The notes: a model not told the origin generated them from the letters alone. Positions 28,728 to 37,898 are shown, numbered from the stretch's first letter. The stretch: 64,000 nucleotides of DNA from Candidatus Nitrotoga sp. AM1P (GCF_013168275.1 NZ_AP019547.1:1550001-1614000); one strand, 5' to 3'. Program-made: numbers and translations.

Positions 28728-30649
28728 CCCCGCGTTTCTGCGTCGGTCAAAGGGCGTTCGCGCTTTGATCCTTCGCCGTGAGCGGCTTGCAGCAGATGCC
28801 CCATGCCGACAGCTTCGCCTGAATCGGCGGCCAGAAATGCGGCATTAAGAGCGATGTTACGGATGTTTCCGCCTGCCACCTGGAGCTGCGCCAGCTTGCG
28901 GTAATCCAGGCCTTGAGTCGGTGTGGCGCCGGGGAATACACTGCGCCAGATGGCCTCGCGCTGTTCGGTATCGGGGAATGTAAATTGCACAACGAAACGC
29001 AAACGTCGTTGAAACGCTGTATCCAGAGATGTCTTCAAGTTAGTAGTCAAAATGGCAAGGCCCGTGTAAGCCTCCATCCGTTGCAACAAATAACTCACTT
29101 CGATGTTGGCATAGCGATCATGACTGTCTTTCACTTCGCTGCGCTTGCCAAACAAGGCATCGGCCTCGTCGAATAGCAGGATGACCCCGCTGTCCTCGGC
29201 AGCATCGAAAACCTTGCGCAAGTTTTTTTCCGTCTCGCCGATGTATTTGCTGACCACTGAGGATAGGTCTATGCGGTAAAGATCGAGATGCAGTTCGTTG
29301 GCCAGCACTTCGGCGGCCATGGTTTTGCCGGTTCCGCTTTCACCAGCGAATAGTGTGCTGAGTCCCATGCCGCGAGCACTCTTGCTGGCAAAGCCCCATT
29401 CATCGCAAACCTTGAGCCGGTTGCGCACGTGGCTAACGACCTGGCTCAGGATCACTTTCTGATGTTCCGGCAAGATCAGATCCTCCCAACGGGAAACTGG
29501 CTCAACACGCTGCGCCAAGTCATCCAGCTGTCGTCGCCCCAAAGTACGGCAGACTCGCCATAGCAATTCGTCTGGCTTATCGCTCGCGCTGATAGCACTA
29601 CTGATCTCGGCACCGGTACTCAGGATCGTTTGTGCGCTCAATCTGTATTGCGACGCGACGCCCTCCAGCGAACCATTCAGCTTCTGCGCCGCCGAACCTA
29701 ATGCCTGTTCCCATAAACGCTTCTGATCCGTGGCGCCCGGTTTATTTACGGTGAAGCGCAAGGTGTTGCGTTGCAGCTCTAATGGATTATGACTGGAGAT
29801 AAACAGCAATCCATTTAAGTTTTCGGCGAGCCAAGTGACTGCGGCTGCATTTGCCTGATCGCGGCATTCGATCAACAAGGCGCTGGACAGCAGCGCCGAT
29901 TCCCGCTGCCACAGCACGGCAAAGGCATTACGTTCATGAACACCCGCTGGAATGTCTTCCGCATGCAGGATATGAAGTTGCATCCCGAGAAGTTCGGCTG
30001 CGACACCGGCGGCGATATCTGCCTGACCATCGCGGTCATCTCCCAGCAATTGGATGACTGGGACAGGTGCATTGCGCTCATACAATGCCTCCAATATAGC
30101 TTGTGCAGTTTCGCGTTGAACATCCGCCATCGTCGTTGCCACGCCGCTGGATTGCAGCAAAGGCTCCAGGCGGGTGTCGAGGTAATTTATTCCGGCCAGG
30201 AAGTGCAGCACCCGTTCGTCTATGCTTAGGCGCGCATTCGCCAGGTTGGTTTCTTCCGTAACCTCAATCAGGCGCCACCGGCGCAGGGGGCGTATCGAAC
30301 TGAGCGCACTCCAATGCGGCTCTTCCAGCGTCGCCAGCGCCAGACTGAATGTCGCATAGGATCGCTGAGGATTATTTTGCGCAGTAGCGCATAACAAGGA
30401 AAAATTTGAGTCCATTTCCACGCCTGCGCAAAACAGAAGAATGTCTCGTTCGAAAGGACTTAAACCGAAGCATTCCGCCAAGCGATCTATGGCTGACTGT
30501 GCCGATAATGCAGTGCGAATTTCGGCTGCTGTAGTCATTGCCGAGCTCTGATCTTCACCACCCAAGCGCGCCTTGATCCGAGTAAATTCAGCCACCATCA
30601 GGCGTTGATTTGCATCGGTCCATTCCTGGCGTGGGTCGGAGGTGCTCAT
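28718..30649 (-). CDS. AAA+ ATPase of the eCIS (Afp15-like)
   Basis: A 643-residue protein. The N-terminal half is helical and carries a degenerate nucleotide fold. The C-terminal AAA+ domain has Walker A GESGTGKT (436-443), Walker B ILLFDEADALFGKR (D494, E495), sensor TTN at about 535-537 and an Arg-finger region FQRRLRF. Afp15-type ATPases are found in nearly all eCIS loci and are needed for particle assembly or cargo loading. It overlaps the DUF4255 gene by 4 bp, the usual Afp15-Afp16 pairing but in swapped order. Confidence 0.92.
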   Translation of the reverse strand: MSTSDPRQEWTDANQRLMVAEFTRIKARLGGEDQSSAMTTAAEIRTALSAQSAIDRLAECFGLSPFERDILLFCAGVEMDSNFSLLCATAQNNPQRSYATFSLALATLEEPHWSALSSIRPLRRWRLIEVTEETNLANARLSIDERVLHFLAGINYLDTRLEPLLQSSGVATTMADVQRETAQAILEALYERNAPVPVIQLLGDDRDGQADIAAGVAAELLGMQLHILHAEDIPAGVHERNAFAVLWQRESALLSSALLIECRDQANAAAVTWLAENLNGLLFISSHNPLELQRNTLRFTVNKPGATDQKRLWEQALGSAAQKLNGSLEGVASQYRLSAQTILSTGAEISSAISASDKPDELLWRVCRTLGRRQLDDLAQRVEPVSRWEDLILPEHQKVILSQVVSHVRNRLKVCDEWGFASKSARGMGLSTLFAGESGTGKTMAAEVLANELHLDLYRIDLSSVVSKYIGETEKNLRKVFDAAEDSGVILLFDEADALFGKRSEVKDSHDRYANIEVSYLLQRMEAYTGLAILTTNLKTSLDTAFQRRLRFVVQFTFPDTEQREAIWRSVFPGATPTQGLDYRKLAQLQVAGGNIRNIALNAAFLAADSGEAVGMGHLLQAAHGEGSKRERPLTDAETRGWV

Positions 30650-31986
30650 GGCACGGTTAATACCTGTGTGTTGTCAAATTGCGGCGGCGCAGTAAGCCGG
30701 ATCACCAGTAGACTGTCAGCACCATCGACCCGCAAGCGTAACAGGTGGTTTCCCGCGGGCAATTGCGCATATTTGAATTGAAGGTTGGCTGTCGGGACGG
30801 TAAATTTCTCCGGCGACGCCTCATATCCTCCGGCGTTGAGGCTTATTCGTTGAGCGGGTCGAGCTTGTGGTGTAAAGGCAAGATTGATGGTCACACCGGT
30901 AGAATCACGTGTGGCAATGGAAGTCGCTACGTCAATACGCGGCGCCAGAAACAATGCAAGTGAATTAGTACTACGGGTTTCAGTCTCGCCGGGACGTTGT
31001 AAAAGCGCGGTCACTTCCCATATACCTGCAGGCCAGTCGATATTGGCCTGAGCTATATTAGGCAAGGTTACTGAAAAACTTTCTTCGTTTGCATTAGTAC
31101 CGAAAGAAAGATCAATCGGTGCCGTCAGGCTAGGATGCGCGAAACGCACGACAAGATTTGTTCCATTGAGGTTGTATCCTTTCAGCTTGATGGCTTCGCC
31201 GAGGCGTGCAGCTATCTGCTTCTGGGGCAGTTCTATGCCAGCGAGTATTGGATAAGGGGAAGTCAGGCCAGCCACCGCTGTAATACCACTTTCATACCAC
31301 GTATCCACATTAAGCGGATCAGGCTTTACCACAGGCCCGCGTGATAACACCGGCAAGGATGATCGTACCGATTGGGTCGATTCTATTAACACCACACTGG
31401 CCATGTAGGCTGCGGTGGGACGCAAATGACTTTGCGTGGCGGTCCAGAGCTTGGACATTTCTTCGGTGTTGAGATATTCCGGCGTGATTTTGATCAGCTC
31501 GATCTGATTTTCCAGTCCAGAATCTGCCAACGCTTTCAGCGCGGGCGGAAGTGCTATACCGCCTATCGGAGGCGATGGATCGAGTGCCTTCCGAATAGCT
31601 TTACGACTGAGTATAGGCATTTCGTGCAGAAGTTGCATGGCATAACCGAGCAGAATTTCGCCGTGCAGGTCTTCGCTACCGTGAGCAGAAAGCAGGTAAT
31701 GCAGGTTGAGCGCGAGCGGTGCGTTGGATAATCGCTGGCTACCGGAAGCATCGTGCGTAGGAAACCTTTCGTTGCGCCAACCACTATTGGGCGTAACGTG
31801 GTACATGAACAAATTAAGTTGGGATGACTCAGTGCCACCATTTGCCGGTATCACCCGATCCGGTGGGCCAGCGGTTACCGAAACCGTAGAACCGAGAGTG
31901 CCTGTTGCATCATTGTTAATCAGCCCGTCATTGAGCAGATCGCGCAACACTGCGGTCACCCCGGCAATGGCGAGAGCGCTGCTCAT
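30646..31986 (-). CDS. DUF4255 tube terminator protein (Afp16-like)
   Basis: A 446-residue protein. The N-terminal ~190 residues match DUF4255/Pvc16 (SALAIAGVTAVLRDLLNDGL, SSQLNLFMYHVTPNSGWRNE, LALNLHYLLSAHG, GEILLGYAMQLLHEMPILSR). Afp16 ends tube and sheath growth and binds the top of the particle. The rest is a chain of Ig-like beta domains (about 240-446) ending in a cell-surface-like strand pattern. It overlaps both neighbours by 4 bp. Confidence 0.9.
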   Translation of the reverse strand: MSSALAIAGVTAVLRDLLNDGLINNDATGTLGSTVSVTAGPPDRVIPANGGTESSQLNLFMYHVTPNSGWRNERFPTHDASGSQRLSNAPLALNLHYLLSAHGSEDLHGEILLGYAMQLLHEMPILSRKAIRKALDPSPPIGGIALPPALKALADSGLENQIELIKITPEYLNTEEMSKLWTATQSHLRPTAAYMASVVLIESTQSVRSSLPVLSRGPVVKPDPLNVDTWYESGITAVAGLTSPYPILAGIELPQKQIAARLGEAIKLKGYNLNGTNLVVRFAHPSLTAPIDLSFGTNANEESFSVTLPNIAQANIDWPAGIWEVTALLQRPGETETRSTNSLALFLAPRIDVATSIATRDSTGVTINLAFTPQARPAQRISLNAGGYEASPEKFTVPTANLQFKYAQLPAGNHLLRLRVDGADSLLVIRLTAPPQFDNTQVLTVP

Positions 31987-32738
31987 GTTCCTCTCCCTCG
32001 GCGAGCAAGATATTCATCGAGCGATAACGGCTTGGCTGCCGCCGGAGCTTGACGTTTCGGCGCCGGTGACTCATGCACGGCAGTTACTTCGATGCGACCT
32101 ATGCTCACATGCACTTCGGTGATTTCATCAACCTGACTCTGCCGACTGGCACCGCTGTGTTCTCCACGCTGCGCTGCCACATTTGTGTTCAAAGCCGAGG
32201 AACGTGTAGCTTGCTTTAACGGCAAAAGCGGCGAAGGATAATTGTTGTCTGTGGGAACTGTGGAATTACTCTCTGGCAAACGCGCTTCAATTCCCTCAGC
32301 CAAAACTGGAGGTTCGCTCGCAACCGTTTTTTCTTTACCTGATTGCTGCAACATCGCTTTCGGCGATGAAGATAGACCGCTGGGACGATCCGGCTTTGTA
32401 TAAACAGTGTCCGATTGCACAACTAATACTTCAGGTGAAGACGATGCCACTTCATTGTCGCCAGGTTGTGTCCCGATTTCCCTAGCAGTATTGGCGTGAT
32501 GCTGTTCTGGGCTAGACATAGCATCCCGTTCCTCATCCCTGTCGCCTACATGTTTCACACCACTATTGCCCCTATGTTGGCGCTCGCTACCAGCAGTATC
32601 CAACGTAGGGCCTCGCCTGTCCGGCTCTACCGTACTGACAGGCGAAAATGGGACTGCATAAGGTGTGCGTACTGCGGAACGCAGGGTATTTGTCCTGCCC
32701 ATGGCCTGTGCGGCGAGCCGATGCAGGAATCCGCTCAT
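31983..32738 (-). CDS. Disordered eCIS accessory protein
   Basis: A 251-residue protein made of a short N-terminal helix (MSGFLHRLAAQAMG), about 170 residues of Ser-, Pro- and Glu-rich low-complexity sequence, and a conserved-looking C-terminus with a strand VHVSIGRIEVTAV, a Pro-rich stretch and SLDEYLARRGRG. There are no membrane segments. Genes of this type sit beside DUF4255 genes in some eCIS loci. The function is unknown. The two ordered ends joined by a flexible linker suggest a tether. Confidence 0.72.
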   Translation of the reverse strand: MSGFLHRLAAQAMGRTNTLRSAVRTPYAVPFSPVSTVEPDRRGPTLDTAGSERQHRGNSGVKHVGDRDEERDAMSSPEQHHANTAREIGTQPGDNEVASSSPEVLVVQSDTVYTKPDRPSGLSSSPKAMLQQSGKEKTVASEPPVLAEGIEARLPESNSTVPTDNNYPSPLLPLKQATRSSALNTNVAAQRGEHSGASRQSQVDEITEVHVSIGRIEVTAVHESPAPKRQAPAAAKPLSLDEYLARRGRGT

Positions 32739-33472
32739 ACGCCCACCATATCGAGATAAGCTGCACGCCGTTGCGATGAGAGCGCAAGTATTTCTGGCTC
32801 AGTCCAACCATATGCCTGGGCAAGGCTATGCACTTCGGCAAGCAAGGCCCGGGCACGCACATCAATTTCATCCCACAACAACGTGCCAATATTAAAATCA
32901 ACCAACCAACTATGGCCACACTCCTCACAGCTAAGGGACAGGTTGATGTCAGCTGCAGGATCAAGCGCCTCCATCGCTGCTTCGGCCTCGGTAAGCAGGT
33001 TTGCAAAACCTGCGTCACTATTCTCTGAATATTCAATGCAACATTGTTCCAGCAGCTTCACTGCCGCCGCCTTGAGATCCTGCTCCCCGCTAACCGCCGC
33101 GAGATCACGGCTGCATGGTACGCGAAAGCGAAAACTGGAAACTTCGAACTCAGCCGGTGTATCGTCGAATTTGCTGAGCGTATCGTCCTCGTTGATACCA
33201 GCAAGTAGCTGCCCAGTATCCAGCGCAATTTCCATGCGTGTGCCGCAATGCTCGCAATCACTACAGGCAATAATGCGCGGTCCGAAGCAAGTTTCGCGCA
33301 GACGTAAAAGCGCCCTGTTGATTGTGCCCAGCGGCAGATCCGGGAAATTAGAAGACGGCAAATCTGGTCGGGTCCAAGCATAAAGCAACAATGCTCGGTC
33401 AATCGGATGCCGCGCAAGGCCGCGCTCCCACAGAACCAGTATCTCCGCTTCGCCAGGAACTTGCATGTGCAT
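32735..33472 (-). CDS. Zinc-ribbon baseplate-like protein (T4-type)
   Basis: A 245-residue protein with two Cys pairs, CSDCEHCG at about 68-75 and CEECGH at about 181-186, far apart and likely to form one zinc ribbon. The start (VPGEAEILVLWERGLARHPIDRALLLYAW) and the helical parts resemble the T4 baseplate-type proteins reported in eCIS and phage loci. It follows the tube gene with a 1-bp overlap. The likely role is a baseplate assembly or chaperone factor. The family call is moderate, the zinc site is seen directly. Confidence 0.7.
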   Translation of the reverse strand: MHMQVPGEAEILVLWERGLARHPIDRALLLYAWTRPDLPSSNFPDLPLGTINRALLRLRETCFGPRIIACSDCEHCGTRMEIALDTGQLLAGINEDDTLSKFDDTPAEFEVSSFRFRVPCSRDLAAVSGEQDLKAAAVKLLEQCCIEYSENSDAGFANLLTEAEAAMEALDPAADINLSLSCEECGHSWLVDFNIGTLLWDEIDVRARALLAEVHSLAQAYGWTEPEILALSSQRRAAYLDMVGV

Positions 33473-33996
33473 CAGGCTGGTTCCGTAAAGCTGGGTTCGC
33501 TGGGTTCGGTTACATCGTAATCGCGTTCCCAGCCCTCGTTTTCCAGCTTAAGGTGCTGGATTGCCACCGCGTTGGCATTGGCGTCGAGATCAGGCAAGGC
33601 CTGGTATTCTGACACCCAGCAACGATACACCTTGTAGGCGAGCGCAAGCTGGCCTGCCTCGTTGTAGACTTCGATGATGAGATCCTTGCGGAAATCCTTC
33701 AGCGAGACCTCGGCGCCCAAACCGGAGCCGTAGTTCCAAACCTTGTTGGCCCACTTCTCGAACTCGGTGTCATGGGTGACGCCGCGATCCAGTGTAATTG
33801 CCTCAAACTTAGTGCGACCGGGCGACTTACGCGAAGTTGATGGATCGCCTCCCTCCCGGTGTTCAACCAATTCAGTGCTGCGCTTGATTGCACCCACCTT
33901 GGAGATGCCCGCGACATATCGGCCATCCCATTTGACGCGGAATTTGAAATTTTTGTACGGATCGAAGCGCTGTGCGTTAACAGTGAATGTTGCCAT
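33472..33996 (-). CDS. eCIS inner tube protein
   Basis: A 174-residue protein of the T4 gp19/Afp1-type tube family: PYKNFKFRVKWDGRYVAGISKVG, then GRTKFEAITLDRGVTHDTEFEKWANKVW, KDLIIEVYNEAG and IQHLKLENEGWERD. Hexameric rings of this protein stack to form the tube that carries cargo. It is the only tube gene in the cluster; many eCIS have two or three. It follows the sheath gene by 24 bp. Confidence 0.95.
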   Translation of the reverse strand: MATFTVNAQRFDPYKNFKFRVKWDGRYVAGISKVGAIKRSTELVEHREGGDPSTSRKSPGRTKFEAITLDRGVTHDTEFEKWANKVWNYGSGLGAEVSLKDFRKDLIIEVYNEAGQLALAYKVYRCWVSEYQALPDLDANANAVAIQHLKLENEGWERDYDVTEPSEPSFTEPA

Positions 33997-34020
33997 GGAT
34001 ATGCCTCCTAATTATCAGGG

Positions 34021-35604
34021 TCAGACTTGAACTTGGCCGGCGATCTGCTGGAGCTTGATCACCACGAATTCGGCGGGCTTGAGCGGCGCAAAGCCTACTA
34101 CGATATTGACGATGCCCAGATCAATGTCATTCTGGGTAGTAGTTTCCCTGTCGCATTTGACGAAATATGCCTCGCGCGGGCTACGGCCCTGAAAAGCGCC
34201 TTGACGAAATAAATTCTGCATGAAAGCACCGAGATTGAGGCGTATCTGTGCCCAAAGCGGTTCATCATTTGGTTCGAACACCACCCATTGCGAGCCTCGA
34301 AACAGGCTTTCTTCGAGGAATAGCGCCGTGCGACGCACCGGAAGGTATTTCCATTCCGAGGCAAGCTGGTCCGCGCCGCGCAAAGTACGCGCACCCCATA
34401 CAAGTCGACCAATGACCGGGAAAGCGCGCAGGCAATTCACTGCCAGTGGATTGAGTTGGCCATTTTCACCATCAGTAAGTTTTACCGTTAGTTCGACCAC
34501 GCCGTTAAGTGTGGCATCGTTCCCGGCAGGAGCTTTCCACACGCCGCGCTGGCCGTCGGTGCGCGCCATAATTCCGGCCACCGCACCACAGGGGGCAAAA
34601 TCGGCCAAGCGGTTTTCCTGTAAAGGATCTGGCTGGCGAAGATATGGAAAATACAGGGCCGCATTTGCACTGCGGGCCAGGCCCCAACCAACGCTGTCCA
34701 GGCCGCTGGCGCCGGTAAGATCGGAGGGCTCATCCCAAGCCATGAGAGGGTCGACGATGTACATGGCGCGCCGCGCAAGGCAATAAGCAGCGGCAGCGCT
34801 GCGGGTTTGAGAATTCACGTCACCGCCTGGCTCACGCGTCAGTGGTGGTACGCACAGCAAATTGAACAGGTCTGCCTTCTGCAGTGCCCATATCCCCTGT
34901 TTGGAAGCTTCCAGCGAGGCCAGTGATATCTGGTTGTCGGTAATGGCTGCACCTTCATTGCCAGTCGCCGTGAACGCGGTGGAGGAGGCATTATCCAACA
35001 GTGCATCAGCGCCGGCGGGCGGATTGCCATGAGCGGTGGGACGCAGCGCGGGCACCGTGCCAGGTGGTGTGACAATCCGCACCAGGTTGGACTCCTGTTC
35101 GAGTACCCGCGTGACAAAGCGCGCGTTATTGGGATCGGTGGAAAGGTTAAGGAAGCGCTCTGTCGTACCGGTAGCGGTATCGCGCACCGAGAGGTTGAAC
35201 AGACTGTTAGCAGGATCGGTGGGGAGATGAGGACGGGTGTTGTAATCGATTCTCACCCGCAGCTTCTCGCCCCACTTGCCGGGATTGGAAGCAACCAGAT
35301 TGAAACCTACCGCCAAGGTGAGCGTGGCCGCGGCCGCACCATTGTGAACGCGCACGATAAGGGCATCAGTGCCACCATTCTGAAAAAACTGCTGTAGCGC
35401 GTAGCTCAAGGTGCTATCGCGCCACAGCCCGCCGAAGCGTCGCTCAAACTCGGCGAAGCTTTGCACGCGCACCGGATCATTGACCGGGCCGCGCAGGGTA
35501 CGCCCGATAAAAGCGGTGATGGAGGTAGCCACACCGGTAATGGTTCGCACGCCACTGGACACTTCTTCAATATAGACGCCAGGGTAGGATAAGGTAACCG
35601 GCAT
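34021..35604 (-). CDS. Contractile tail sheath protein
   Basis: A 527-residue sheath with the family start LSYPGVYIEEVSSGVRTITGVATSITAFIGRT, then FAEFERRFGGL and FFQNGGTDALIVRV. The C-terminal assembly domain reads NCLRAFPVIGRLVWGARTL, then YLPVRRTALFLEESLFRGSQWVVFEPND and IVVGFAPLKPAEFVVIKLQQIAGQ. It drives contraction. Only one sheath gene is present, whereas Afp and PVC have three. The family call is secure. Confidence 0.97.
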   Translation of the reverse strand: MPVTLSYPGVYIEEVSSGVRTITGVATSITAFIGRTLRGPVNDPVRVQSFAEFERRFGGLWRDSTLSYALQQFFQNGGTDALIVRVHNGAAAATLTLAVGFNLVASNPGKWGEKLRVRIDYNTRPHLPTDPANSLFNLSVRDTATGTTERFLNLSTDPNNARFVTRVLEQESNLVRIVTPPGTVPALRPTAHGNPPAGADALLDNASSTAFTATGNEGAAITDNQISLASLEASKQGIWALQKADLFNLLCVPPLTREPGGDVNSQTRSAAAAYCLARRAMYIVDPLMAWDEPSDLTGASGLDSVGWGLARSANAALYFPYLRQPDPLQENRLADFAPCGAVAGIMARTDGQRGVWKAPAGNDATLNGVVELTVKLTDGENGQLNPLAVNCLRAFPVIGRLVWGARTLRGADQLASEWKYLPVRRTALFLEESLFRGSQWVVFEPNDEPLWAQIRLNLGAFMQNLFRQGAFQGRSPREAYFVKCDRETTTQNDIDLGIVNIVVGFAPLKPAEFVVIKLQQIAGQVQV

Positions 35605-35648
35605 GTTGCTCCTCCTTTAAATTAATGATTGATAGTTATGGTACGGAT

Positions 35649-36014
35649 TTATGGCGTAGCATCGCGTCCTAGCAATATCTCGATGGTCGCGTCGGCGGCT
35701 GTGTCATTAGTGAAAGAAAGATTCGCCGCGCCACCAAGCAGACTTACAGCGCCTGTGCCGATCAACACGTGCGGGCCGTCCAGTGCGACCGCATTGCCAC
35801 CAACGTCATAGCTAAGGTCAACGTCGGGTACGGCCGGATTGATGATGATCAGCGAGACAGTCCCACTTGGCGCCAGATTAACCTGCTGGGTCGCACCGGC
35901 GGCAATCGTCACCGCGATCTTGTCGTAGGCTTCAATCTCCAACGTGCCTGCACCCGAGACGGACGGGCCATTGAGTGCCTGTACTACAAAATTCCAATCA
36001 ATTTTTTCTGCCAT
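35649..36014 (-). CDS. Unknown beta-rich protein at the head of the eCIS operon
   Basis: A 121-residue protein, Ala-, Gly-, Val- and Ile-rich with no Cys, starting MAEKIDWNFVVQALNGPSV. It has no signal peptide. A strong ribosome site (AGGGAGG) precedes the ATG. It is the first gene of the eCIS unit, 45 bp before the sheath, so it is probably structural or regulatory for the particle. No family is recognised. Confidence 0.7.
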   Translation of the reverse strand: MAEKIDWNFVVQALNGPSVSGAGTLEIEAYDKIAVTIAAGATQQVNLAPSGTVSLIIINPAVPDVDLSYDVGGNAVALDGPHVLIGTGAVSLLGGAANLSFTNDTAADATIEILLGRDATP

Positions 36015-36148
36015 GTGAACCTCCCTGAAGGTTTGGAATTGCTCATAAATTGGCTAACTTCTGGTTTTGGGCTGATTACCATCCACTTACCAATCGAAAA
36101 TTGTTACTCATTCTTCAGCACTCAGCTGTTGGTATAACTTCTCTATTT

Positions 36149-36176
36149 ATTCTAGCCAACCCCTTAACCTCTTCAA
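36149..36176 (-). promoter_or_regulatory. Candidate promoter of the eCIS operon
   Basis: On the minus strand TTGAAG (36171-36176), a 16-bp spacer and TAGAAT (36149-36154) lie about 135 bp ahead of the first eCIS gene. The match is moderate and other starts are possible. Confidence 0.35.
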
Positions 36177-36187
36177 GGTGGTGCGCT

Positions 36188-36316
36188 TTATTTGGAGCGC
36201 GCCCAATAAATAAGTAGTTCGTCACTCTCACCTAATCCAACGCCTATTGGATATAAATCTATACCTATCTCATCGCAAACTCTGTGCGATAGCCAACATA
36301 AGAAATAGAGCCGTGT
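36188..36316 (-). pseudogene. Short protein-like remnant with no start
   Basis: An open stretch of 42 codons without a start codon, lying between two in-frame stops. Its translation looks protein-like (GIDLYPIGVGLGESDELLIY and a final WARSK), unlike the shadow frames. It may be the 3' end of a gene lost when the accessory patch or the eCIS operon inserted. It is too short to name. Confidence 0.3.
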
Positions 36317-36494
36317 TTACCCTCATCCGAAGCATAACAAAGCAACTTTTCGTATCAAATCGGAGGTTATATAAACTATCGCATTGAATACCGATAAGGC
36401 GCATCTCAGGTTCCCAGCGGGAGCCATTGATATGGATATCTTTGCGGTCAAAATAAATTCTTGATTGTTGCGAGGTACTTCATTCGCATATAGA
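36317..36494. other. Spacer upstream of the DUF2442 stop
   Basis: AT-rich, with no convincing ORF. A 62-codon minus-strand frame crossing it has no coding character that I can support. Confidence 0.35.
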
Positions 36495-36773
36495 TTATGG
36501 CTTATCCACACGTTGTAGATTTATAGACTTAGCGACCAATGGGAATTGACTTGGGTTACGAATAGATTCCACAGCCAGATCCACATCAAGCATAGGCCAA
36601 TAAAGATGATTGGGGGTAGGCCATTCAACGGTAGTAATCTGCTCCAGAGTAGCCTGCTTGAACCAAGGAAACTCTACGTAGGGAACAAAAAGTTCTTCGT
36701 CCTTCAACAGCAACCAAAATCCCTTGTTTGACGCCAAGAAAACTTCGACTTTAGAAATAGCTACGCCAGGCAT
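36495..36773 (-). CDS. DUF2442 domain protein
   Basis: A 92-residue protein from the ATG at 36773; the upstream extension to 36818 is Arg- and Cys-rich and overlaps the partner gene. Features are GVAISKVEVFLASNKGFWLLLKDEELFVPYVEFPWF, then TPNHLYWPMLDVDLAVESI, typical of DUF2442. It overlaps the DUF4160 gene by about 23 bp. DUF4160-DUF2442 pairs behave like small toxin-antitoxin-type modules and travel on mobile DNA. DUF2442 is usually thought to be the DNA-binding partner; the activity here is unknown. Confidence 0.82.
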   Translation of the reverse strand: MPGVAISKVEVFLASNKGFWLLLKDEELFVPYVEFPWFKQATLEQITTVEWPTPNHLYWPMLDVDLAVESIRNPSQFPLVAKSINLQRVDKP

Positions 36774-36984
36774 AGATGATCTCCTCATAATGATCCTGCA
36801 CCAACAACGATGCTTCATTAATCTGCTTTTTTGAAAGCCCTTGATTCATGGCTAACTCAACCTGGGGTTCCAACCAGAACTTAGCTTCACCGTCTGTATG
36901 TGTAACATGAATATGCATGCGGGGCTCTTCGCGTGAAAAGAAGAAGAATCGAAATGCGCCTTGACGAAATACTGTGGGAGCCAT
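36751..36984 (-). CDS. DUF4160 domain protein
   Basis: A 77-residue protein from the ATG at 36984; an in-frame TTG lies six bases upstream. It shows the DUF4160 pattern MAPTVFRQGAFRFFFFSREEPRMHIHV, then GEAKFWLEPQVELAMNQGLSKKQINEA, including the EPRMHIHV core. It is the first gene of the DUF4160-DUF2442 pair. A role as toxin is inferred from the pairing, not shown by a known active site. Confidence 0.85.
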   Translation of the reverse strand: MAPTVFRQGAFRFFFFSREEPRMHIHVTHTDGEAKFWLEPQVELAMNQGLSKKQINEASLLVQDHYEEIIYAWRSYF

Positions 36985-37004
36985 GTGCAAATCTTAGCAG
37001 CTTT

Positions 37005-37086
37005 AGCACTAGAAAGTCTTGGAAGCCTAGCGCGAAGCTAAAAAGCTGCGCACTTTTACGCAGTCCCGCTTGAGGTAGAGTTAGGT
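37005..37086 (-). other. attC-like site downstream of the HNH gene
   Basis: Read on the minus strand, an integron-type R'' core ACCTAAC (37080-37086) overlaps the TAA stop of the HNH frame, a common feature of gene cassettes. TCAAGCGGGAC and an imperfect hairpin (CTGCG/CGCAG) follow. A matching R' core is not found, so the site looks degraded or partial. Confidence 0.4.
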
Positions 37087-37882
37087 CTTTGCACCCCGGA
37101 TCTGCGCCTTAAGTTCCAACACACTCGGCATTGGTGTTCTTCGATGAATCATCCTGTGGCAATTTGAACAAACGATAGCCAGATCATCAAGCTTGGTAAC
37201 CCTCTTGCCATCAAGCGATGGCAAGGGGGATTTTGTGATGAACCTCACAATAGCCTTCACCCAACTTTCCGTAAAAAACGGAGAAACCAAACCCGCAAGC
37301 CTCACACACCAGCTGACCATGTAGGGCAATGGTCTGTTCTTTTTTTGCGTCTGTGACTGCTCTATTTCTTTCTCTACGCAGATGAGAAACGTAAGTTGTC
37401 ATGCCCTCTAATGCTTCGACATCCAGAATATCCAAGTCGAGCGGAAAGTTAATCTCGTCAGTGGACGTAAGGTGCTCAAGGTCAGGGCTTTTCGCTAATG
37501 AGTTCAAATAGTCGATAGCAGTTGAATCTTTTATTTCGCTAATGCCAAGGCTAAAGTTGCTTTGAGGCTTGAGAAAACCAGCGAACCAAGGCAGATGATT
37601 TAATTCAATGGGCGGATCGAAGTCATGTCCGACAGTACCCGCGATGATGTAATCAAAAGCTGCTTCATTGGCGTCAAAGACTTCATCCGGCATATAAACC
37701 GCGCAAAGTGTGTAGATCGTATTGCGTGCCTTCGACCGAAAGCCATTTATAACCCACACCATCGAACCAACTGTTCGTTCCAAGAATGTGAGAGTCTTTC
37801 GGCTGAAAAACGCATACTTGCCAATAGGCTCATATTCATAACCCATCTTTTCAGCATTGTGATACGCAACAAAATGTCGCAC
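37081..37882 (-). pseudogene. HNH endonuclease broken by one frameshift
   Basis: Two frames join into one HNH protein of about 265 residues. The first (37211-37882) has a ~170-residue unknown N-terminal part, then CEACGFGFSVFYGKLGEGYCEVHHKIPL. The second continues PSLDGKRV, then LDDLAIVCSNCHRMIHRR. The shift falls in a run of five C's (minus strand; G-run at 37225-37229). The HNH metal and catalytic residues (VHHK, C..CHRMIH) are complete once frames are joined. It may be a true pseudogene, a sequencing error or slippage. Core sites of integron type flank it. Confidence 0.75.
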
Positions 37883-37898
37883 AGGCGCTCCTGTAAAG

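Noticed and set aside
5425..36014. The cluster as a prophage or R-type tailocin
   Set aside because: No capsid, portal, terminase, holin/lysin, repressor or integrase. DUF4157, DUF4255 and the Afp15-type ATPase are eCIS markers.
5425..36014. The cluster as a type VI secretion system
   Set aside because: No TssB/TssC pair, TssJLM membrane complex or ClpV. The sheath and tube are of the phage/eCIS type.
36135..36180. A possible third attC-like site ahead of the eCIS operon
   Set aside because: Only a CTTAAC-type hexamer and a weak hairpin are present. The core sequences do not fit the consensus on both sides.
36323..36511. A 62-codon minus-strand frame
   Set aside because: Overlaps the DUF2442 3' end, has no recognisable content and no ribosome site.
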